This document shows, piece by piece, positions 1-7,481 of a stretch of DNA of 64,000 bases. The number at the start of each line of letters is the position of its first letter. Positions within the stretch are counted from its first letter, which is position 1. The stretch covers positions 1-64,000 of the forward strand of contig CAZWUJ010000022.1 of NCBI GenBank assembly GCA_964636705.1, given 5' to 3'. This DNA comes from VXRJ01 sp964636705. Its GTDB lineage: Bacteria > Acidobacteriota > Vicinamibacteria > Vicinamibacterales > UBA8438. The position numbers and the translations under genes are program-made. A model generated the notes under the pieces. That model made no database searches. It was not told where the DNA came from and saw nothing but the letters and a program-made list of their open reading frames with translations.

Positions 1-643
1 ACCACTCCCAACCTGCGGTCAGCGTGCCGATCCGAGCCTCCAGCCCGTCCGACACAATGAGCGCGGCGTTGAAGACGAACAGCGACGGGATCTCCGCCTT
101 GTAGGTCTGAAGCTGCTTGAAGGCCGAGTGAATCGTGGCGTTCTCGTCGGCAGGGTTCTTCAACTCGATGACCCCCAGCGGCAGCCCGTTGACGAACAGC
201 ACGATGTCGGGCCGCCGCTCATGCCGGTTCTCGACGACGGTGAACTGGTTGACCGCCAACCAGTCGTTGCCCTCCGCGTCGTCGAAGTCGAGCACGCGTA
301 CCTGCGCGCCGCGGATCCGGCCATCTTGGTCGGCGTACTCCACAGTGACGCCGCCGACCAACATCCGATGGAAGTCGCGGTTGCGGGCCTCCAGCGTCGC
401 CCCGGTCGGGCGGAGCAGTCGGCGCAGCGCGTCACCGATCGCGTCGCTAGGAAGGTCGGGATTGAGCCGTGCGACCACGGACCGCAAACGCGTCTCCAGG
501 ACGAGCTGGCCGTAGTCGTCGCGCTCCGCCATTGGTGTGGCAGCAGCGATGTCCGGGCCGTATGCGATGGCCCAACCCAGGTTCTCCAACCAACCAACCG
601 AAGCCGCTTCGACGGTCGATTCGCATACGACCGAATCTCTCAC
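1..643 (-). CDS. hsdR: Type I restriction endonuclease subunit R, N-terminal part (cut by window edge)
   Basis: This is the motor and cleavage subunit of a type I restriction-modification complex. Only about 214 N-terminal residues are inside the window. They form the endonuclease domain: RPDIVLF with Asp146, then GVIELKNPADE with Glu160 and Lys162, then a QxxxY element at residues 177-181. This is the D...ExK...QxxxY arrangement of HsdR nucleases. The helicase part lies left of base 1. I chose a GTG start at 643 because AGAGGA lies 7 bases upstream and no in-frame ATG exists. It is the last visible gene of a minus-strand operon, 25 bp after the AlbA_2 gene. Family assignment is firm; whether the gene is intact beyond the edge is unknown. 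Confidence 0.9.
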   Translation of the reverse strand, partial: MRDSVVCESTVEAASVGWLENLGWAIAYGPDIAAATPMAERDDYGQLVLETRLRSVVARLNPDLPSDAIGDALRRLLRPTGATLEARNRDFHRMLVGGVTVEYADQDGRIRGAQVRVLDFDDAEGNDWLAVNQFTVVENRHERRPDIVLFVNGLPLGVIELKNPADENATIHSAFKQLQTYKAEIPSLFVFNAALIVSDGLEARIGTLTAGWEW

Positions 644-668
644 GAAGTAGTCCTCTGGTACCGTAGAC

Positions 669-1397
669 TCACCGTTGCAGCAATTGCTCAATCGTACGCT
701 GCTTCGCCTCGATCATCCGATCAACAAAACTTCCATAGTTGTCGCGTGGATCACCTGTAAATGCCATCGCTAACGCAAACGTCAGCGGCCTTCTCTCATC
801 GTAAAGTATCTTCAGTTCGTCAAGATGTTCTCTCAGCGTCAGTTCTCGCTCCGTCGAATGCCCGGTCTCAATTCGCCGATTCAGTATTCTCTGAAGCTGT
901 TCGTGCGTCGCTGGCCGCGTGGACGTCCCAGCACGAACATAGACGACCGATGCCTTAATGTCGTCTCCGTCTCGATTTGCAAGAAACGGAAGACGCTCTG
1001 GACAGTTCTCGACAAATAGCACCTGGAACATCTTGCCCTTGATCGCGTCGTATTCTGACTCCGTGTAGCAAAAGTCGCGCACGTCGAACTCAAGTCCATC
1101 TGGAAGGTAGGTCGTCACGGCGTCATATATGTCCGTCTTGTCGGCCAGCGTCGGCAGACCCTTCGCTGTCATGGAGCCGTCGTTCCGTTCCTTGACGCCA
1201 AGAACCAAGACGCCACCGCCTGAATTGGCAAACCCGAGCACATGGCGCGCAAGCTTCGGTCCCGGCGGAGGCCATTTCTCCTTGAAATCAAGATGGTCCG
1301 ACTCACCAACGTGGCCCTTCAATAAATCACGCAAAGTAACCCGGTTGGGTTGCTCGAAGAACGTGGCGAATTCCTCATGAAGATGTTTCATTCGCAC
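669..1397 (-). CDS. AlbA_2 (Schlafen-type) domain protein inside the R-M operon
   Basis: This 242-residue protein carries an AlbA_2 (divergent AAA_4/Schlafen AlbA) fold near its N-terminus: SDHLDFKEKWPP at about residues 33-44 and LGFANSGGGVLVLGVKE at 54-70, the typical FKE...N(S/T)xGG signature of putative nucleic-acid-binding proteins. The C-terminal third is charged and helical with no motif I recognise. It sits 19 bp after the hsdS fusion gene and 25 bp before hsdR, so it is very probably co-transcribed. AlbA_2 genes are known from defence loci, sometimes within type I R-M operons; a regulatory or accessory effector role is inference. A second Met at codon 3 is an equally possible start. 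Confidence 0.85.
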   Translation of the reverse strand: MRMKHLHEEFATFFEQPNRVTLRDLLKGHVGESDHLDFKEKWPPPGPKLARHVLGFANSGGGVLVLGVKERNDGSMTAKGLPTLADKTDIYDAVTTYLPDGLEFDVRDFCYTESEYDAIKGKMFQVLFVENCPERLPFLANRDGDDIKASVVYVRAGTSTRPATHEQLQRILNRRIETGHSTERELTLREHLDELKILYDERRPLTFALAMAFTGDPRDNYGSFVDRMIEAKQRTIEQLLQR

Positions 1398-1416
1398 TCA
1401 TCCAACTACGTTCAAG

Positions 1417-3099
1417 TCACCTGCTTCCTTGGTAACGAGACACATTGCCGATATTGCGGCCATGTACGTGCAATCGCAATTCTCCAGAAACAAGTCTCGG
1501 CAGCAGCGTATTTCGCAAAGCAGTCAGCGATCGAGATTCTCGGAGCGCATCGGCAGCTCGCGCAAACAGTGTGCGGGCTGCAAGGCCGAATGTTGCGGCG
1601 ACCCTCTCTGGAGGAAACGGCATGGAGAATCCGTGCAGAGCTGTAGCGGGTACACGTTGACGCCCACTGGTACCGCTCATGTTCCGAATCGCGAAATCCC
1701 GAAACCTGCTACCGCGTGCTAGGCAGTAAGCGAACTCGTTTGGCAGTGGAGCTCTAGGCTTCATGACGATGTACTCTGTCGATCCCCATCCGATTTCGTC
1801 GTCCCGCAAGAAGTCGACGTAGGCTGTTTTCCCATTCTCCAGGCATGGGGTGATCCGAGCGACAAGTGTGTCTCCGTTGGCGAATCGCATTCCCGAGCCG
1901 AACGGCCGCTGGATGACGGAATCCGGCGCATGGCCACGCGTCGGCATGTTGGCCATGTCGAGATACGGCGCGATCTTTCCTTTTCGCAGTGGTCTTGGTG
2001 GATTGACCTCTATCACTTCCGGCAGTGGCACTAGTGGCCACCCCGCTGGTACCCTTCCCAGTTCCGAGTCTACCAGCCGGTCGGGGAACAGGTCGGCGAT
2101 GTCCTTCGGCAGCCCGGTGTCGCGTCCGTCCATCTTGGCCCGGACCGGATCGAAATCGACGAACCAGGACCGGAACAGCGCCCGCGCCATCGCCTCCAGC
2201 GTCGCGTTCATCCGACGGTTCAGCTCGATCTTGTCGTCTAGCGTGCCGAGGATGTGCGCGATCGTGCGCTGCTCGGACAGGGGCGGGAGCGGAACTTGAA
2301 GCGTTCGAAGGTAGCTGACGGGCTGCGCGATCGACGGCACGCCGACCTGGGACGCGTTGGCGAGAAGCTGATGTTGCCCTTCGGCGGAAGTAAAGTATCG
2401 GGCGATAAACTCAGGAATGGCCTTCGAGGTGTCGCAACGCAAGTAGAACTGTCGCTGCGAGATCACGTAGCGCTCGAAGCGCGAGCATTCTGGAATATAG
2501 GCGACTTGCCCGATGTTGCCCGCGTGCGTGAATACCACGTCGCCACGCCGAACATTGGCGTTCGCGAGGCGCTGCGCGTGTTCATGGGTTATGAAGTTGA
2601 AGCCGGGCGTCTCGTCGACCCGGACGCCGTGAAGATGCTGGCCACTGATGATGGGAACGCCATCCGGCACGAACGTCGAGACCTTGATTGAGGAACCAAA
2701 CGGACCCATAGCGACCTTCTCGGACAGGTTCTCGACGGTGACAACCGGCCACTCAGAACCGGCTTCCGAGGCGATGTTGGAGCCTTCGTGCTGAGGCGTT
2801 CTCGCGTACCACTCAACACCTTGACGCCGGATATGGTCCCGCAGCGCCCGGTCTTGTACGGAGTCGTGCAGCACAAGATCCACGGACTGCGCCATCGGAA
2901 TCTCTTCCAGTTGGGCGGCGAGACGGGCCTGATCCGTCAGCGTCAGCCGGGCGCCGAACAAGGCGATGTCCACATCCGAGGACACAGTGTTGGTGCCCGT
3001 CGCCCGAGAGCCGAACAAAACCGCCCGCTCCACGCGGCCGTTGGCCGCTAGCGTGGCGATGATCGCCTCGCGATGCGGGTCCTTGAGACCGTCCGTCAT
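1417..3099 (-). CDS. hsdS: Minimal nucleotidyltransferase (MNT) fused to type I specificity subunit HsdS
   Basis: The 560-residue product has two parts. Residues 1-100 form a complete MNT domain: LFGSRATGTNTVSSDVDIAL gives the GS...D42xD44 motif, and VDLVLHD supplies the third acidic residue (Asp74). From about residue 117 a full HsdS follows: target-recognition domain 1, a conserved coiled-coil repeat around 274-345 (LSEQRTIAHILGTLDDKIEL), target-recognition domain 2 starting near AGWPLVPLPEV, and a second repeat near the C-terminus (LRNTLLPRLVSGELR). Normal HsdS proteins are about 400-450 residues and lack the MNT part. The start codon overlaps the stop of the HEPN gene by 4 bp, so translation is coupled. 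MNT proteins are usually stand-alone antitoxins of HEPN partners; here that role may be tied to the DNA-reading subunit. I see no plausible internal start in the linker. Confidence 0.9.
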   Translation of the reverse strand: MTDGLKDPHREAIIATLAANGRVERAVLFGSRATGTNTVSSDVDIALFGARLTLTDQARLAAQLEEIPMAQSVDLVLHDSVQDRALRDHIRRQGVEWYARTPQHEGSNIASEAGSEWPVVTVENLSEKVAMGPFGSSIKVSTFVPDGVPIISGQHLHGVRVDETPGFNFITHEHAQRLANANVRRGDVVFTHAGNIGQVAYIPECSRFERYVISQRQFYLRCDTSKAIPEFIARYFTSAEGQHQLLANASQVGVPSIAQPVSYLRTLQVPLPPLSEQRTIAHILGTLDDKIELNRRMNATLEAMARALFRSWFVDFDPVRAKMDGRDTGLPKDIADLFPDRLVDSELGRVPAGWPLVPLPEVIEVNPPRPLRKGKIAPYLDMANMPTRGHAPDSVIQRPFGSGMRFANGDTLVARITPCLENGKTAYVDFLRDDEIGWGSTEYIVMKPRAPLPNEFAYCLARGSRFRDFAIRNMSGTSGRQRVPATALHGFSMPFPPERVAATFGLAARTLFARAADALRESRSLTALRNTLLPRLVSGELRLHVHGRNIGNVSRYQGSR

Positions 3100-3509
3100 G
3101 GCGTCCGCTTGGCGTCGAGAGTCCGGTAGAGTCGCAGCAGGACCGGGTGGTACCGTTCCTTGATCAGGGCCTCGGCTTCCCGCGCCACGTCGCCCCAGTA
3201 CGTGTGGCTCAACAGGTTGCGCTTTTCCAGCGCGTCGAGCAGGGTTTCGCAGTCGTCCTCGTCGAGGTAGTCGACCTCGAAGCTCCTGCGGATCACAGCG
3301 CGCGGCACCTTAACTTCGTGCCCTTCGTAGTAGAGCAGGTCCTTGAGGACGTTCCACGATAGCTCGAAGCAGAACTCGAAAGTCTTGATCAGGCCGGCCC
3401 GTTCCAGGTCGTCGTACCGGTTGCGCTCGCAGGCGCTAGTCAGTTGCGCGAGAGCCGTCCCGAAGTTCTCGAGCCGCTGCTGCCAGCGGCGCTCGTCGGA
3501 GTTGCTCAA
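3096..3509 (-). CDS. HEPN protein (HI0074-like nucleotidyltransferase substrate-binding subunit), putative RNase toxin
   Basis: This is a 137-residue all-helical protein of the HI0074 / 'nucleotidyltransferase substrate binding' HEPN group. KRNLLSHTY at residues 96-104 gives Arg97-x4-His102-x-Tyr104, the catalytic pair of HEPN ribonucleases plus the tyrosine that MntA modifies in the characterised HepT/MntA toxin-antitoxin system. It overlaps hsdM by 4 bp upstream and the MNT-hsdS gene by 4 bp downstream, so stoichiometry with both R-M subunits is likely fixed by coupled translation. The adjacent MNT domain is the expected partner. Toxicity is inferred from family and motif; HI0074-type members are less well characterised than HepT. 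Confidence 0.87.
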   Translation of the reverse strand: MSNSDERRWQQRLENFGTALAQLTSACERNRYDDLERAGLIKTFEFCFELSWNVLKDLLYYEGHEVKVPRAVIRRSFEVDYLDEDDCETLLDALEKRNLLSHTYWGDVAREAEALIKERYHPVLLRLYRTLDAKRTP

Positions 3510-5086
3510 GGCACCTTGCTCCCGAAGCCGAGCGCCTTCAGGTTCTCGGCGATGGCGGCATCGAGCCGCGCACCCTCGGCTTGGTGCGCTTGCAGTTCCC
3601 CGACCAGCCGACGCATTTTCTCCTCGAACGGCTCCCCGTCGTCCAGCTGCGGCTCGGCACCGACGTAGCGCCCCGGCGTCAGTACGTGCCCGTGCCGGCG
3701 TACCTCGTCGAGTGGGGCGCTCTTACAGAAGCCCGGAAGGTCTTCGTAGGCCGTCGCGCCGTCGCGCCAAGCGTGGTAAGCCCCTGCGATGCGGGCGATG
3801 TCATCGTCGGTCAGCTCGCGGTGCGTGCGGTCGACCATCCGGCCCAGCTTGCGGGCGTCGATGAACAAGATCTCGCCGGCCCGCGGTCGGCGCCGCGCCA
3901 GGAACCAGAGGCAAGCCGGAATCTGCGTCGAGTAGAAGAGCTGCCCCGGCAAGGCCACCATGCAGTCCACGAGATCCGCCTCAATGAGGTTCTTCCGGAT
4001 CTCTCCCTCCCCCGACTGGCCCGACGACATCGACCCGTTGGCGAGCACGAAGCCGGCGACACCGGCCGGGGCCAGATGGTGGACCATGTGCTGGACCCAA
4101 GCGAAGTTGGCGTTGCCCTTCGGCGGCACGCCGTACCGCCAGCGCTTGCCGTCGGCGAGCCGGTCGCCGCCCCAGTCCGAGACGTTGAACGGCGGATTGG
4201 CGAGGATGTAGTCGGCCTTCAGGTCCGGGTGACGGTCGTTGTGGAAGCTGTCGCCATGGGAGATCTGGCCCTCGATGCCCCGGATAGCAAGGTTCATCTT
4301 CGCGAGCCGCCACGTCGTGTAGTTCGACTCCTGCCCGTAGATGCTGATGTCCGCCCGGCCCCTGCCGCCGTTCCCGTTGCCGCTGGCGTGCGCTCGCACG
4401 AACTTGATCGATTGTACGAACATCCCCGACGAGCCACAGCACGGGTCGTAGACCCGGCCCCGGTACGGCTCCAGCATCTCGACCAGCACCTTGACGACGC
4501 AGTGCGGCGTGTAGAACTCGCCGCCCTTCTTGCCCTCTGCGCTCGCGAACTGAGACAGGAAGTACTCGTAGACGCGGCCGAGCACGTCGCGGGACCGCGC
4601 GTCCTCGTCGCCCACCTGGATGTTGCTGACAAGGTCGATCAACTGGCCGAGCCGGCGCTTGTCGAGCGCGGGGCGGGCGTAGTCCCGAGGCAGCACGTCC
4701 TTGAGCGCCGGGTTATCGCGCTCGATGGCCGCCATCGCCTGATCGACGGTCAGCCCGACCGTCGACTGCCTCGCTTGCGCCCGCAGATGCGCCCAGCGGG
4801 CCTCTGTCGGCACCCAGAAGATGTTCTCGGCGATGTACTCGTCGCGGTCTTCGGCTGCGTCCTCGCCCCACTGTGCGACCACAGCCGCGTGACGCTCCTC
4901 GAAGGCGTCAGAGATGTACTTCAGGAAGATCAGGCCGAGCACGACGTGCTTGTACTCGGCGGCGTCCATCGAGCCGCGCAGCGCGTCAGCCATCGCCCAC
5001 AACTCGGCCTCGTGGCCGATGGTGGCCCCGCTGTCTGGAACCGCTCGGGCGTTACCCGCCGGCTTCGCCGACCTTCGTCGCTCCAT
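3506..5086 (-). CDS. hsdM: Type I DNA methyltransferase subunit M
   Basis: This is the adenine-N6 methyltransferase subunit of the type I R-M complex. The N-terminal helical HsdM domain contains ELWAMADALRGSMDAAEY at about 28-45. The S-adenosylmethionine-binding motif DPCCGSSG lies at 214-221 and the catalytic motif NPPF at 297-300. The product is 526 residues, normal for the family. The frame stays open far upstream, but the ATG at 5086 is the best start: GGAG lies 8 bases before it and the protein then begins just ahead of the conserved helical domain. First gene of the operon; it overlaps the HEPN gene by 4 bp. Confidence 0.95.
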   Translation of the reverse strand: MERRRSAKPAGNARAVPDSGATIGHEAELWAMADALRGSMDAAEYKHVVLGLIFLKYISDAFEERHAAVVAQWGEDAAEDRDEYIAENIFWVPTEARWAHLRAQARQSTVGLTVDQAMAAIERDNPALKDVLPRDYARPALDKRRLGQLIDLVSNIQVGDEDARSRDVLGRVYEYFLSQFASAEGKKGGEFYTPHCVVKVLVEMLEPYRGRVYDPCCGSSGMFVQSIKFVRAHASGNGNGGRGRADISIYGQESNYTTWRLAKMNLAIRGIEGQISHGDSFHNDRHPDLKADYILANPPFNVSDWGGDRLADGKRWRYGVPPKGNANFAWVQHMVHHLAPAGVAGFVLANGSMSSGQSGEGEIRKNLIEADLVDCMVALPGQLFYSTQIPACLWFLARRRPRAGEILFIDARKLGRMVDRTHRELTDDDIARIAGAYHAWRDGATAYEDLPGFCKSAPLDEVRRHGHVLTPGRYVGAEPQLDDGEPFEEKMRRLVGELQAHQAEGARLDAAIAENLKALGFGSKVP

Positions 5087-5151
5087 GCCATGATCTCCGG
5101 TCGAACGCATCTGGACTCGCGAGCCTGCAAGCTGGCTCTCAGCCACCCGAT

Positions 5152-5181
5152 AGCGTACAACTAGCCGCCAGCCTCTCTCAA
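5152..5181 (-). promoter_or_regulatory. Candidate promoter for the hsdM operon
   Basis: On the minus strand TTGAGA (5176-5181) is followed after 18 bases by TACGCT (5152-5157), about 65 bases before the hsdM start. The -10 match is weak, so this is a suggestion only. It lies in the 206-bp gap shared with the divergent gene at 5293. Confidence 0.3.
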
Positions 5182-5292
5182 CGGTACGACCTTGCTCGCC
5201 GCCGTCGACCGTGAGCGAAGGTGCTCCGGGCTCTTTAGGACAAACTGCGGGCCGTGTCAGGCCTCCCAACGTCGGCCGTGTACCATCGACAG

Positions 5293-6021
5293 ATGATTCC
5301 GAACGCGAAGTTCTGGGCGCACTACTTTCGAGAGTTTCATGTTCGCGCGATTGAAGGCTTCCGTGCTGGGGCGCTCGAAAAGGTGACGACCGCGTTCCGT
5401 GGCATTGCCGAGGAAGCGGAAATGGCAACCGAGGCGGAGTTCGAGCGCCTCGGATCCATGCCCGCGGATGATGGGATCGACATGGGTGACGTCGCGGAGT
5501 GGGCGCAGGAACATGGCATCCAGTACTACGAGACGATGTCGGGCGTCCGACAGGGTGTGCTGAATCTGCTTGCTGTGGGTCTCCACCACCTGTTCGAGCA
5601 ACAGCAGCTCTACTTCCTACGACGAGAACTGGCTCGTGACGACGAGGGATCGCTCCCGGTCGCGGAACTCGAACGGCGGCTTGCGCGACTGGGCGTCGAC
5701 TGCCGGAACTTCCGGTCCGCCGGCAAGCTCTACGAGCTCCGGAACGCGGCGAACGCAATCAAGCACGGTGCGGGGCCGGCTGCGAAGGAATTGGCAGCGC
5801 TGCGACCCGACCTGTTCGAGGATCCCCTCCTCGGCAGCCACGGACTGGCGAAGGGCGGCATGTCGGGATCCGGTCGTGCGGCCGTGCTCGCATCCTCTCT
5901 TTCTGTGCCGCTCGCGGGAGATGATCTCTACGTTTCAGAACGCGACCTGTCCGATTGGTGTATGGCAGTGGCGGACTACTGGGCGGCGCTTTCGACGATA
6001 CTCGACGAACAGCATCGGTGA
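5293..6021 (+). CDS. HEPN-like hypothetical protein divergent from the R-M operon
   Basis: This 242-residue soluble protein has no signal peptide and is mostly helical. I recognise no named family, but LYELRNAANAIKHG at about 146-159 resembles the R-(N)-x-H core of defence-linked HEPN-like helical proteins, and the following PAAKELAALRPDLF is a pattern I associate with the same uncharacterised group. The ATG at 5293 is preferred over an in-frame GTG at 5254 because the sequence before it looks non-conserved; no strong ribosome site precedes either. It is transcribed away from hsdM out of the same intergenic region. A role as a solo defence gene or accessory to the R-M locus is inference. Confidence 0.6.
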   Translation: MIPNAKFWAHYFREFHVRAIEGFRAGALEKVTTAFRGIAEEAEMATEAEFERLGSMPADDGIDMGDVAEWAQEHGIQYYETMSGVRQGVLNLLAVGLHHLFEQQQLYFLRRELARDDEGSLPVAELERRLARLGVDCRNFRSAGKLYELRNAANAIKHGAGPAAKELAALRPDLFEDPLLGSHGLAKGGMSGSGRAAVLASSLSVPLAGDDLYVSERDLSDWCMAVADYWAALSTILDEQHR

Positions 6022-6099
6022 CAGGTGACCCGAGTCAACGTCGTGTGGCACTCCGCCCTTCACCAACGCAGGGACCCTTCCAGGATGGAAGAATTAGAG

Positions 6100-6179
6100 G
6101 GGAGCGACCCGACCCGGCAGGTGTGACGGAGGAACAGGGCCGGGACCGGAAAACGCCAGTTTTCCGGTGGGTCGCTCCC
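6100..6179. repeat. Nested inverted repeat in a gene-free stretch (6022-6541)
   Basis: An outer pair of 11-base arms, gggagcgaccc (6100-6110) and gggtcgctccc (6169-6179), encloses a perfect 10-bp hairpin, accggaaaac-gcca-gttttccggt (6145-6168). A TCTTTTCC run follows at about 6181. It could be a terminator of the 5293 gene or a structured DNA/RNA element. The remaining gene-free sequence holds an 18-bp direct repeat, cggcaggtgtgacggagg, at 6115-6132 and 6262-6279, plus several TGTGAC/GTCACA copies (6122, 6269, 6281, 6293, 6315, 6324). No coding region is convincing between 6022 and 6541. Confidence 0.7.
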
Positions 6180-6541
6180 GTCTTTTCCCCGACTCCATCT
6201 GTGGATCCGGTTGGGGATCGAGAGTTGCAGTTTGGCCAATGAGTACGGGGGTTCTCTTGCACGGCAGGTGTGACGGAGGCTGTGACACTCCCTGTGACAC
6301 CAGACCCATGGCCAGTCACAGGCTGTCACGGCATTCACGGTCCGGTTCTTGCGGCCGTGTCGCTCAGATGCCCCATGATCGGATCAGTGATCTGGCTCGT
6401 CCTGCGGTCGCCCTCAACATCGCCGGTTCGCTCTGCAGGCGTCAGCGGCCGAGGATCGAATTCGGTCACGGTGATTTACCAGGGCGTCGAAAGGCGGCGC
6501 TCATCGACGTCACTCTGTGCTGAAGCCTTGCTTGATGAGCA

Positions 6542-6866
6542 TCAGACCGAGGCTCCCCGGGCTGCGGCAACTCTAGGCGAGAGTGCCCGGTAGAGGCGCT
6601 GCATGGCGCTGACGGTCTGTTCAATCGCGGAGGGCCCACGTCTGGTTATCCGCCCAGCCGCCGGGCACCGCGACGCTGATGCGCGAGGCGCGCTTGTCGT
6701 CGAGGCGTTGCCACGAGAGCGCGCCTCCGAAGTCGGCCTCGATCGCCAACCGCTCGGCGTGTAGGGCATCGAACAGCGCCTTGTTCTCCGCCGCCTCGCG
6801 TGCGTCGATGTACAGCTCGGCGCGGGTTTCGTCTTGCAGGACAACGTAGTTCCGCCGATCGGTGTC
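6542..6866 (-). pseudogene. DUF4268 domain remnant, frameshifted
   Basis: The translation RRNYVVLQDETRAELYIDA, then EAAENKALFDALHAER and SWQRLDDKRASRISVAVPGG, matches the DUF4268 pattern found at the C-terminus of defence and restriction-associated proteins. The reading frame then stops after WALRD (6621), but the expected C-terminal helix continues in another frame (AIEQTVSAMQRLYRALSPR, to about 6555). The N-terminal two thirds of a normal protein is missing. I read this as a decayed fragment with a frameshift near 6630, not a functional gene. Confidence 0.65.
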
Positions 6867-7013
6867 ATGAGCCAGCGCCGACGGTGGGCGAACGGGACGG
6901 GGTCCCCCCGTGTGCCTTGGTCCCGGCCGGCGGCCGGCGGAACGGGGCGAACTCGCCGGGCTGAGCGCCGAACGCGACCAGCCTCCGTGGCAAGCGGCGG
7001 TCGTCATGGACTA

Positions 7014-7022
7014 TGCTATAAT
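7014..7022 (+). promoter_or_regulatory. Extended -10 promoter candidate
   Basis: TGCTATAAT gives a consensus TATAAT (7017-7022) with an extended TGn element directly upstream. No good -35 is visible, which fits an extended -10 promoter. It would drive the two-gene unit starting near 7092. Confidence 0.5.
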
Positions 7023-7091
7023 GCCCCACGGCATCGTATGGCTCCATCACCACCGGCGGGCTTCGGATTACTGGCGGATCAGGCAGAACCG

Positions 7092-7469
7092 ATGGGTCGC
7101 ACCGGGGACCACGTGCTCAGCCCGGTCGGGGTCGGTCCGACAAAAGCCGGAGTCACGCCGACGCTGACTGCGCTCATCGAGCGGGCGCCTTGGCACGAGG
7201 CGGTGACGTGGCGAGAGACGTGGCCGCACGAGTACGTCTTCGTCAAACGCGACAACCAGCGTCCGTTGATGGAGGCCATATGCAAGCGCCTCACCGATGG
7301 CGAAGGCGTCGACGGCCGATTCTGCGGCCGATCGTCCACCTACCTCTTCATCGGCGAGCACAAGTACTGGGTCATGACCCCCTGCGCCGAAATGGACTTT
7401 GACTCCGACGACTACATCATCAACCGCGCGCGGCTGTACCGGGATCGCCGGGACTTCGTCGTCGAATAG
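7092..7469 (+). CDS. Small conserved hypothetical protein upstream of a nuclease-like gene
   Basis: This predicted soluble protein of about 125 residues has a recognisable core: WPHEYVFVKRDNQRPLMEAI, then RFCGRSSTYLFIGEHKYWVM and DYIINRARLYRDRRDF. The PHEY...YLxxxxxKYWxM...INRxR pattern recurs in small uncharacterised proteins that I recall near nucleases and mobile regions; I cannot name the domain. The ATG at 7092 is one choice; an in-frame ATG at 7036 would add 19 residues. An AGGAG just after its end serves the next gene, 12 bp downstream, so the two form a unit. Confidence 0.6.
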   Translation: MGRTGDHVLSPVGVGPTKAGVTPTLTALIERAPWHEAVTWRETWPHEYVFVKRDNQRPLMEAICKRLTDGEGVDGRFCGRSSTYLFIGEHKYWVMTPCAEMDFDSDDYIINRARLYRDRRDFVVE

Positions 7470-7481
7470 GAGATATCGACC

